Assembly (NCBI RefSeq): GCF_000160835.1
Contig: NZ_GG700734.1
Location: forward strand, 22,198-32,822
Length of the DNA stretch: 10,625 bases
From: Limosilactobacillus antri DSM 16041
GTDB lineage: Bacteria > Bacillota > Bacilli > Lactobacillales > Lactobacillaceae
Reading direction: 5' to 3'
Made by a program: the position numbers and the translations under genes. Below the pieces are notes generated by a model, which saw nothing but the letters and a program-made list of their open reading frames with translations, was not told where the DNA came from and did not search any database. This document shows positions 1 through 6,810 of this stretch, piece by piece. Within the stretch, counting starts at the first letter, position 1; each line of letters begins with the position of its first letter.

Positions 1-48
1 CTGGTGAATTTAGAACGGGGCTTTTTTAATTTTGCCGGTGAAAAAGGC

Positions 49-80
49 TTGCATTTAGGTCGGAGATTCGGTATTATAAT
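49..80 (+). promoter_or_regulatory. Probable sigma-70 promoter of the tRNA operon
   Basis: A -35 like TTGCAT (49-54) lies 17 bp from TATTAT (72-77); an overlapping perfect TATAAT (75-80) would give 20 bp spacing. It is about 37 bp upstream of the mature tRNA-Tyr 5' end, which fits a short tRNA leader. The bases before it (about 14-29) include GGGGC followed by six T, which could be the tail of a terminator whose stem is cut by the window edge. Confidence 0.6.
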
Positions 81-116
81 AAACGTTGATTGATTACTGA
101 ATCAATTTGACCACAT

Positions 117-199
117 GGAGGAGTAGCGAAGTCTGGTTAAACGCGACGGTCTGTAAAACCGTTCCTTCGGGTTCGGCGGTTCGAATCCACCCTCCTCCA
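117..199 (+). tRNA. tRNA-Tyr (anticodon GUA)
   Basis: A class II tRNA cloverleaf can be folded by eye. The acceptor stem GGAGGAG (117-123) pairs perfectly with CTCCTCC (192-198), and A199 is the discriminator. The D stem is GCG/CGC (126-128/142-144). The anticodon stem ACGGT/ACCGT (146-150/158-162) holds loop CTGTAAA with anticodon GTA at 153-155. A long variable arm (about 163-174) is as expected for bacterial tRNA-Tyr. The T loop TTCGAAT is at 180-186; its stem GGCGG/CCACC carries one C-A mismatch (C177, A189). CCA is not encoded and would be added after transcription. Confidence 0.95.
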
Positions 200-210
200 T
201 CTTTTATTAT

Positions 211-282
211 TGGGCTATAGCCAAGCGGTAAGGCAACGGTTTTTGGTACCGTCATGCGCTGGTTCGAATCCAGCTAGCCCAA
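211..282 (+). tRNA. tRNA-Gln (anticodon UUG)
   Basis: The acceptor stem TGGGCTA (211-217) pairs with TAGCCCA (275-281), with discriminator A282. The D stem is GCC/GGC (220-222/232-234). The anticodon stem ACGGT/ACCGT (236-240/248-252) encloses TTTTGGT with anticodon TTG at 243-245. The T arm GCTGG-TTCGAAT-CCAGC (258-274) is fully paired. CCA is not encoded. It follows tRNA-Tyr by 11 nt and shares its promoter and terminator, so the two are very likely processed from one transcript. Confidence 0.96.
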
Positions 283-291
283 CTGACGAAG

Positions 292-329
292 GGAGTTGGA
301 ACTTAAATTCCAGTTCCTTTTTTGTTTTT
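292..329 (+). terminator. Rho-independent terminator of the tRNA operon
   Basis: A 10-bp stem GGAGTTGGAA/TTCCAGTTCC (292-301/308-317, two G-U pairs) with a 6-nt loop is followed by six T, one G and five more T (318-329). It begins 10 nt after the tRNA-Gln gene. Confidence 0.85.
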
Positions 330-404
330 AAAGCTTGTGCCGGCCAGTTTCTTTTTCGGGACATAACCCGGGAAATAATTATTTGCTGATGAGGAGTGAT
401 GAAA

Positions 405-1070
405 ATGCCCAAGCAGGGTCAGTTTGCTAAGTCAACCCGGACTAAACAACTGAATAGCTTCAAGGTCAAACGCCGCAGTGGTGGTAACACAATCCCTACC
501 GACCAGCTAACCGACTTCCTACTGGTCCGCTTTGCTTTGACCGCAAAGAAACGGGTAGCCCCGGCGGCGCAGGAAACCGTTCAGCGCTTCCTGATTGAGA
601 TCAGCGACCGGCTGGTGGCCGCCAATGGCAACCTGGCCCAGCTCGTGCCGCCACTGCTGAGCAAGCTAAACTCCCAGGTGCCCTGGCAGTTTTACGCCCA
701 GCTGACGGCTAATTGGGCCCTCCTCCAGCGCTTCTTGGTCAAGGAGCTACCCGCGGTACCGCTGGTGAAGCGCCTCCGGGTGACTAGCCAGCTTTCTGGC
801 GTCCAATTGAACCGGCTGGTGGCCGAACAACTGGCCCAAAGGGGAGCGGCAGCGACCCTCCTTGGCCGGGGGACCCTGCCGCCGGCCCAAACCCGGCTGC
901 TGGCTAAGCAGCTGCAGGGGGCCCTTTACCAGGACGGGCGGCTTGATTGGCCCCGGGTGCGGGCCCTGCTAGCGCCGCTGCCGTACCGGCCAGCAGCAGA
1001 GTTGGACGCGCCGACCCGACAGTGGCTGAGCGCTTTGGCCCGGCAAACCGGTTTGACAGGGGCAAATTAG
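405..1070 (+). CDS. Hypothetical protein, basic N-terminus, family not recognised
   Basis: I do not recognise this 221-residue protein. The chosen start is ATG 405, which sits 8 nt after a GAGGAG ribosome binding site (391-396). GTG 396 overlaps that site and ATG 399 is only 2 nt from it, so both are less likely. The first 25 or so residues are strongly basic and polar (many Lys, Arg, Gln, Ser), with no signal peptide or membrane helix. The rest reads as amphipathic helices rich in Leu, Ala, Gln and Arg, with several Pro-Pro or Leu-Pro breaks, as in a helical-repeat or nucleic-acid-associated protein; that is inference. Base composition becomes more GC-rich toward the 3' end. No long competing frame lies opposite. 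A consensus promoter for the next gene lies over its last codons. No clear promoter of its own is visible after the tRNA terminator. Confidence 0.7.
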   Translation: MPKQGQFAKSTRTKQLNSFKVKRRSGGNTIPTDQLTDFLLVRFALTAKKRVAPAAQETVQRFLIEISDRLVAANGNLAQLVPPLLSKLNSQVPWQFYAQLTANWALLQRFLVKELPAVPLVKRLRVTSQLSGVQLNRLVAEQLAQRGAAATLLGRGTLPPAQTRLLAKQLQGALYQDGRLDWPRVRALLAPLPYRPAAELDAPTRQWLSALARQTGLTGAN

Positions 1071-1082
1071 ATTTGGTATAAC
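1053..1082 (+). promoter_or_regulatory. Consensus promoter upstream of the MFS gene
   Basis: A perfect -35 TTGACA (1053-1058) is separated by 18 bp from a near-consensus -10 TATAAC (1077-1082). It overlaps the last codons and stop of the preceding gene. The predicted start of transcription, near 1089, is only about 8 nt before a terminator-like hairpin, so output to the MFS gene would depend on readthrough. Confidence 0.7.
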
Positions 1083-1096
1083 AATAATGTTAATTA

Positions 1097-1135
1097 GGCT
1101 GTGGTGGAGTAAATCACTACGGCCGTTTTTTATTT
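1097..1135 (+). terminator. Intrinsic terminator, possibly an attenuator of the MFS gene
   Basis: The stem GGCTGTGGTG (1097-1106) pairs with CACTACGGCC (1115-1124) over 10 bp with two G-U pairs and an 8-nt loop. It is followed by G and six T (1126-1131). By position it can end transcripts from the gene at 405-1070. It also lies between the strong promoter at 1053-1082 and the MFS start at 1157, so it could act as an attenuator on a leader of roughly 40 nt. Confidence 0.7.
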
Positions 1136-1156
1136 AAGCTTTAAGGAGGCGTTAGC

Positions 1157-2551
1157 GTGGCACACGCAAAGCAACAACATACCTACCTAGCCATTCTTTC
1201 CCTGGCGCTCTTGACCTTTATCGGGATTTTGAACGAAACGTCGATGAACGTTACCTATCCAGAACTATCCCGCGAATTTGCGGTTTCCCTGGATATGGTC
1301 CAGTGGATTACGACTGGCTACCTCTTGATGGTGACCGTCACGATGGGGACGACGGCCTACCTCCTCCGCCAATTTACCGCCCAGAAGCTCCAGCTGGTGG
1401 CGGTTGCGGCCTTTATCACCGGTGATTTGATGTGCGCTTTGACCGGCAGTTTTGCGGTCTTGCTGGCGGGCCGGCTGATTCAGGCCATCGCTACCGGCCT
1501 GTCGACCCCGATCCTCTTCCACATCATCTTTACCGAGATTCCCCGGGAACGGCTCGGCGCGATGACCGGTTTTGCGGGGATGGTGATCTCCTTTGCCCCG
1601 GCATTGGGGCCGACCTATGGCGGTTGGATTTCCGCCGTGACCTCCTGGCGGATGATCTTTTGGCTCCTGCTGCCGTTTGTCCTGGTCAGTCTGCTGCTCG
1701 GTCAGCTCTTTATCCGCAACCGGCCGATTGGCAACCAGCAGCCCTTTAGCTATGGCAGCTTGGTCAGCCTGGCTCTGGCACTGTTTACCGTGGTCTACGG
1801 CCTGGCCCTGATTGGCCGGTCCGGCCTGCGCTGGGTGGTCCTGGCCTGGCTGGTGGCGGGAGCGTGCTTCTTTGCCCTCTTCGTTTACGTTAACAACCAC
1901 GGTCGGTCCCGGCTCTTTGACCTGGGGGTATTCCGCAGCAAGCCGCTCCGGCTGGCGACTTTGACCTATTTTAATTTGCAATTCATCAATATCGGGATTT
2001 CCCTGGTAATCCCGCTGTATGCCCAGTACGTGCTCGGCTCGACGTCGACGGTTGCCGGATTGATCCTGTTGCCCGGTTCAGTCTTCGGGGCCCTGCTGGC
2101 GCCGTTTGCCGGTCGCCTTGCGGACAGCCAGGGTTTTGCGACCCCGGTTACCTTTGGCGGTGTCTTGCTGCTGGCGGGGACCCTCTGTTTTGCCCTATTT
2201 CAGCCGGGATTAACGCCCGTGCTGATTATGGCCTTCTTTATTATTCTCCGGATTGGCTTTAACTTTGCCTTTGGGAACACGATTTCCAACGCGACGGTCC
2301 TCGTTGCGGCCCAAAACAGTGCCGACGTCAACTCAATTTTCAACATGGTCCAGCAGTTTGCTGGCTCCCTGGGAACGGCCTTCCTAGCGGCGGTCCTTGC
2401 CATTTACCAGAACAGCGGGGCGGGGAGCCTGCAAGCACGTTCTTACGCCGGGGGCCGGTTTGACTACCTCTTCCTGTTGGCAATGGCGATCATTGCGCTG
2501 GCGGCGATTGTGGTCAACTATCAGCTGCAAAGGCGGGCTGCCCATCGGTAA
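1157..2551 (+). CDS. MFS multidrug efflux transporter, DHA2 (14-TMS) type
   Basis: This is a 464-residue integral membrane protein of the major facilitator superfamily, likely a drug:proton antiporter exporting toxic compounds; the substrate cannot be read from sequence. It starts at GTG 1157, 7 nt after a perfect AAGGAGG (1143-1149). Hydrophobic helices run nearly throughout from residue 10 to 455, with short tails, matching the DHA2 length and 14-helix plan (EmrB/LmrB/MdtD-like). Family signatures visible are LDMVQWITTGYLL (45-57, the D1-type motif), GRLIQAIATG (105-114, motif B with Arg106), and APALGPTYGGW (147-157, the antiporter motif C), followed by SWRMIF (163-168). The motif A loop after helix 2 (residues 71-77) is degenerate, while the second-half copy FAGRLADSQG (317-326) is clearer. 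The gene ends 76 bp before the ATP-grasp gene with no terminator between, so partial co-transcription is possible. No TetR/MarR-type regulator is adjacent. Confidence 0.88.
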   Translation: MAHAKQQHTYLAILSLALLTFIGILNETSMNVTYPELSREFAVSLDMVQWITTGYLLMVTVTMGTTAYLLRQFTAQKLQLVAVAAFITGDLMCALTGSFAVLLAGRLIQAIATGLSTPILFHIIFTEIPRERLGAMTGFAGMVISFAPALGPTYGGWISAVTSWRMIFWLLLPFVLVSLLLGQLFIRNRPIGNQQPFSYGSLVSLALALFTVVYGLALIGRSGLRWVVLAWLVAGACFFALFVYVNNHGRSRLFDLGVFRSKPLRLATLTYFNLQFINIGISLVIPLYAQYVLGSTSTVAGLILLPGSVFGALLAPFAGRLADSQGFATPVTFGGVLLLAGTLCFALFQPGLTPVLIMAFFIILRIGFNFAFGNTISNATVLVAAQNSADVNSIFNMVQQFAGSLGTAFLAAVLAIYQNSGAGSLQARSYAGGRFDYLFLLAMAIIALAAIVVNYQLQRRAAHR

Positions 2552-2562
2552 GGGGCAAAAAG

Positions 2563-2573
2563 TATGGTAAAAT
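2563..2573 (+). promoter_or_regulatory. Possible extended -10 promoter for the ATP-grasp ligase
   Basis: TATGGTAAAAT contains a TGn-extended -10 (TGG then TAAAAT, 2568-2573) just after the MFS stop. The matching -35 position (2545-2550, TCGGTA) is poor. A start near 2580 would leave a leader of about 48 nt. Confidence 0.35.
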
Positions 2574-2621
2574 AGGAGCTTGGAATATGGAAAGCAACGT
2601 TTAATTTTAACGAGGGAGTGA

Positions 2622-3872
<1,251 letters not shown>

Positions 3873-3884
3873 GCAGGGAAAAGG

Positions 3885-3933
3885 AAAATCCGTACTAGGT
3901 TTTAAAGAAATTTAAAACCTAGTACGGATTTTT
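3885..3933. terminator. Bidirectional terminator between convergent genes
   Basis: A perfect 22-bp inverted repeat (3885-3906 and 3911-3932) encloses a GAAA tetraloop (3907-3910). Its outer ends are A-tracts on the left and five T on the right, so it gives a U-tail in both directions. It lies between the stops of the ligase (plus strand) and the ATPase (minus strand) and can serve both. Confidence 0.92.
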
Positions 3934-3980
3934 GCGTTGAAGCGGCTGGAAAGCCAGCCACCCCGGCTTGTGTGGTTAGC

Positions 3981-6485
3981 CTAGTCCTTATTCAGGTGCC
4001 GGTCAACGGTTAGCTTAATAATATTCATGATGAACATCCAAATAATGTTGTAGCCCCAAACAAAGGCAATCGTTTCTAAGGAAATGGCGGGGACGAGCCA
4101 GCCAAAGAAGCACATTAAAATCGTGATGATTTGGGTGCTGCAAGTTGCGAGGAGCAGAATTTTAGCCGGGAATGGCCGTTCAAAGAACCATTTTTCGGCC
4201 CGGCAAACGAAGAGCATCAAGCAGCCAGCGGAAACAATCTGGATAAACATGATGGTTTGCAGCTGGCTTTGGTTGACCATGTCGAGCCAGCCAAAGGTGT
4301 CGTGATGGTTGACCAAGCTGTACCCGACGCTCAGGATCAGCATCGATTGGATTACCGAGAAAATCCCCAGGATGGTCGAAGTGGTTAGTACGTGCGACAT
4401 CCGCCACCGCATTGGCTTTGTCCCAACCGCGGTATTGTCATAGGCGATTGACATGATCGGCAAATCGTCCAACAGGGACATCATCACAATTGCTACCGCG
4501 GTCAGGGGCTGGAACTTGAAAATAATCGATGAGAGAACCACCAGGAACATGATCGTCATGGTTAGGGCCACCCGGTAGATCGTATAGGCGGTGATCCGCT
4601 TGAAAATCTTCCGGGCTTCTTTAATCGCGGTCGTAATTACGGAGAGCCCCGGGGCGGTTAAAATGAGGGCGGCAGCACTGCGCGCCGCTTCGGTTGCCCC
4701 CTGGACGGCGGTTCCACAATCGGCCTGCTTCAGGGCCGGGGCGTCATTAACCCCGTCCCCAGTCATCGCAACGATGTGGCCCTTTTGCTGAAGCGCTTTG
4801 ACAATGGCGTACTTGTGCTCAGGGAACACCCGGGCGAAACCATCGGCCTCTTCAATGATATTCACAATTCTTTCCGGAACGTGGTCGGGGTCAAAGTTTT
4901 CGGGGAAGACGTCGGCCGCGTTCAGGATTTTCGTCCCCATGCCGAGCTGGCGGGCGGTTTCAATCGCGATCGCCGTGTCGTCACCGGTAATCATTTTAAC
5001 GTTGATCTTATTATCAAGGGCGTTTTTAATGGTCTTCTTTGAATCATCGCGCGGCGGGTCAAACATGGAAAGAATCCCAAGCACTTGCCAGGTCTTGCCC
5101 TGGTCGGTCGACTTGGCGACCGCTAATGCCCGGTAGCCATGGTTGGCCAGGTCGGCCACCGCTTGTTGAATCTTCGCCGTTTCCGCGGCGGACGGCTTTG
5201 CCAGGTCGATAATTACTTGCGGCGCACCCTTAGAAGCGTACAGCACTTCACCCTGATCGTTATGGGCGTGGGTTTCGGTCCGCTTGGTCACGGGGTCGAA
5301 GGGGATGAATTTGTCGACGTGCCACTTGTGAAGGTCCGCGGGGTTCTTGACCGCGGCAATGATCGCGTCATCAATTGCGTCGTGGTTCTCACGCTGTGAT
5401 GCAAGGGCACCGGTAAAGATGCAGTCCTGGTCATCGGCGGCGTTAATCAGCGTTGCCTTGCCCAGGGTCAGTTGGTTTTTGGTCAACGTCCCGGTCTTGT
5501 CTGAACAGAGGATGTCGATTCCGGCCATTTCTTCAATTGAGGAGAGCTTGGAAACGATCGCCTTTTGTTTCGAGAGGTTAACCGCGCCGAGGGCTAGGGT
5601 AACCGAAAAGACGGTTGGCATTGCGACCGGGATTGAGGCGACCAGCAATACCAGGACAAATTCTAGGATGTTGAGGGCACTCTTTAACCCCCAGGTATCG
5701 GTAACAACGATGTCACGGTAGACCTGGCAGGCAACCATAATTGCCGCAAGGATAACCGCGACAACGATCAGGAAGTTGCCGATTTGAAACATCGCCTTTT
5801 GGGCGTGCCCGACGGAACCGGCACTCGCAACTAATTTGGCGGTTCGGCCAAAGAAGGTGTTAGAACCAGTTGCGATCACTACCCCCAGCATTTCGCCCTG
5901 CTTAACGATACTGCCGGAGTAGGCGCCATCACCAACCTTTTTGGTTACGGGCAGCGATTCACCCGTCAGAGCTGCCTGGTCGATGGACGCATACTCCCCG
6001 TCGATTAAGCGTACGTCAGCAGGAACTACCATACCCAGGCGGATCTTAATGATGTCACCAGGGACGAGTTCGCGGGCCGGGATGTTTTGAAACTTGCCGT
6101 CCCGCAAGACGATTGCTTGCGGTGCCAGGCCCTTTTTCAAGGCTGCGAGGGCACTAGAGGCCTTGTGATTTTGCCAGACCTCAATGGTTACGTTAAACAG
6201 CAGCAGAACAAGAATGATAATAAAGTCGTCCCAGTGACCAATAATTGCTGATACGATCGCTGCTAATTCAATCATGTATGAAATGGGGCCCATAAAGGCG
6301 TGTAAAACCTGGCTGGCAAACGACTTCTCCTTAGTGGTTAATTCGTTCGCCCCGTATTTTTCGCGGCGTTTTGAAACCTCGGCAGCGGACAGCCCAGTCT
6401 TGGGGTCGACTTTTAATTGCTTTATGACTTCAGTTAAATCAGCTTTTTCAAGCTTTTTATCTTGGTTTGCATCTTTGGTGCTCAT
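3981..6485 (-). CDS. P3A-type plasma-membrane proton-translocating ATPase
   Basis: This 834-residue P-type ATPase couples ATP hydrolysis to cation export across the cell membrane, most likely protons, as in fungal and plant plasma-membrane H+-ATPases. The start is ATG 6485, preceded by AAGGGAGTGA; GTG 6497 overlaps that site. Order of parts (ATG numbering): N-terminal cation-ATPase domain to about 60; two helices about 62-104; actuator loop with TGES (174-177); helices around 236-300 with the SIPVAMP kink (284-290); phosphorylation site CSDKTGTLTKN with Asp329; nucleotide domain with KGAP (419-422); TGDD (500-503); hinge TGDGVNDAP (575-583); six C-terminal helices from about 634. M6 carries SLLDDLPIMSIAYD (670-683), where the second Asp (674) aligns with the proton-binding Asp of P3A pumps. 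There is no CPx motif and no N-terminal metal-binding domain, arguing against a heavy-metal pump. It is divergent from aspT and has a cre-like site upstream. Confidence 0.9.
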   Translation of the reverse strand: MSTKDANQDKKLEKADLTEVIKQLKVDPKTGLSAAEVSKRREKYGANELTTKEKSFASQVLHAFMGPISYMIELAAIVSAIIGHWDDFIIILVLLLFNVTIEVWQNHKASSALAALKKGLAPQAIVLRDGKFQNIPARELVPGDIIKIRLGMVVPADVRLIDGEYASIDQAALTGESLPVTKKVGDGAYSGSIVKQGEMLGVVIATGSNTFFGRTAKLVASAGSVGHAQKAMFQIGNFLIVVAVILAAIMVACQVYRDIVVTDTWGLKSALNILEFVLVLLVASIPVAMPTVFSVTLALGAVNLSKQKAIVSKLSSIEEMAGIDILCSDKTGTLTKNQLTLGKATLINAADDQDCIFTGALASQRENHDAIDDAIIAAVKNPADLHKWHVDKFIPFDPVTKRTETHAHNDQGEVLYASKGAPQVIIDLAKPSAAETAKIQQAVADLANHGYRALAVAKSTDQGKTWQVLGILSMFDPPRDDSKKTIKNALDNKINVKMITGDDTAIAIETARQLGMGTKILNAADVFPENFDPDHVPERIVNIIEEADGFARVFPEHKYAIVKALQQKGHIVAMTGDGVNDAPALKQADCGTAVQGATEAARSAAALILTAPGLSVITTAIKEARKIFKRITAYTIYRVALTMTIMFLVVLSSIIFKFQPLTAVAIVMMSLLDDLPIMSIAYDNTAVGTKPMRWRMSHVLTTSTILGIFSVIQSMLILSVGYSLVNHHDTFGWLDMVNQSQLQTIMFIQIVSAGCLMLFVCRAEKWFFERPFPAKILLLATCSTQIITILMCFFGWLVPAISLETIAFVWGYNIIWMFIMNIIKLTVDRHLNKD

Positions 6486-6528
6486 CTGATAATTCACTCC
6501 CTTACTGTTATTAGTTAAAACTTAGCAC

Positions 6529-6542
6529 AGGAAGCGCTTAAA
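6529..6542 (-). promoter_or_regulatory. Candidate CcpA cre site upstream of the proton ATPase
   Basis: AGGAAGCGCTTAAA matches 11 of 14 positions of the cre consensus TGWAARCGYTWNCW, including the central AAGCGCTT. It lies 44 bp upstream of the ATPase ATG. It overlaps the end of the likely -10 region, a position that usually gives repression by CcpA. Confidence 0.45.
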
Positions 6543-6567
6543 ATAAAATAATATATATCTTTTTTAA
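6540..6567 (-). promoter_or_regulatory. Possible promoter of the proton ATPase gene
   Basis: On the minus strand TTAAAA (6567-6562) and TATTTT (6545-6540) are 16 bp apart in a very A/T-rich block (6541-6570) that contrasts with the GC-rich surroundings. Both boxes are imperfect and other pairings such as TATTAT at 6553-6548 are possible, so the exact boxes are uncertain. Confidence 0.3.
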
Positions 6568-6570
6568 TAT

Positions 6571-6740
6571 TTGCGGCATTTATAAGCGGCCTTTCCGCCA
6601 GGCGGGACGCCCGCAAAATCCAGTGGAACTTGACCATTCACTTAATAAGCGGGCCGCTGGTGGTCGGCCTGCGGCCAAACTGGGCCCGACGCGGCTAGTC
6701 CAGCGGTGCTTTTAGCGGGCGAGATAAGTTAGCGGGAACT
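6571..6740. other. GC-rich, inverted-repeat-rich intergenic DNA between divergent genes
   Basis: No open reading frame is supported here. The stretch holds a hairpin GCGGG-ACG-CCCGC (6602-6614), a 7-bp inverted repeat CCGCTGG/CCAGCGG (6654-6660/6700-6706) enclosing GTCGG/CCGAC (6663-6667/6686-6690), and GGCC repeats. None of the hairpins is followed by a U-tract on either strand, so they are not terminators. It sits upstream of both divergent promoters and should not be in either mRNA. It may be an operator region or the remnant of a repeat element. Confidence 0.5.
6583..6736 (+). repeat. Four copies of the 8-bp word TWAGCGGS
   Basis: TAAGCGGC (6583-6590), TAAGCGGG (6646-6653), TTAGCGGG (6712-6719) and TTAGCGGG (6729-6736) are in the same orientation. 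The last two are identical, start 17 bp apart, and end 5 bp before the -35 box of the aspT promoter. This spacing fits a regulator binding site, but no regulator gene is in the window. Confidence 0.4.
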
Positions 6741-6741
6741 G

Positions 6742-6770
6742 TTGAATTGCGGTGGCGGCAATGTGATAAT
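6742..6770 (+). promoter_or_regulatory. Promoter of the aspT-racemase operon
   Basis: A -35 TTGAAT (6742-6747) and a -10 GATAAT (6765-6770) are 17 bp apart, and the -10 has an upstream TGT extension (6762-6764). The predicted start near 6777 leaves a leader of about 34 nt, with TAAGGAG (6799-6805) 5 nt before the ATG at 6811. Confidence 0.72.
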
Positions 6771-6810
6771 ATTGCTGGATTGAAATTAGGAAAGTGACTA
6801 AGGAGCGTTA

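Noticed and set aside
215..412. 65-codon minus-strand frame over tRNA-Gln and its terminator
   Set aside because: Its C-terminal part is just the complement of the tRNA gene, a common false prediction over tRNAs, and no ribosome site precedes it.
1265..1981. 238-codon antisense frame inside the MFS gene
   Set aside because: It is polar, Gln/Asp/Arg-rich and featureless, as produced by reading GC-rich codons backwards; the sense frame has full MFS motifs. Antisense frames at 2694-3074, 3105-3569, 6877-7428, 8501-9016 and 9647-10276 were rejected for the same reason.
3944..3959. Hairpin GGCTGG-AAAG-CCAGCC after the ATPase stop
   Set aside because: There is no U-tract on either strand, and a far better terminator is next to it at 3885-3933.
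6486..6497. GTG start giving a four-residue longer ATPase
   Set aside because: The GTG overlaps the only ribosome binding sequence, while ATG 6485 is at a workable distance from it.
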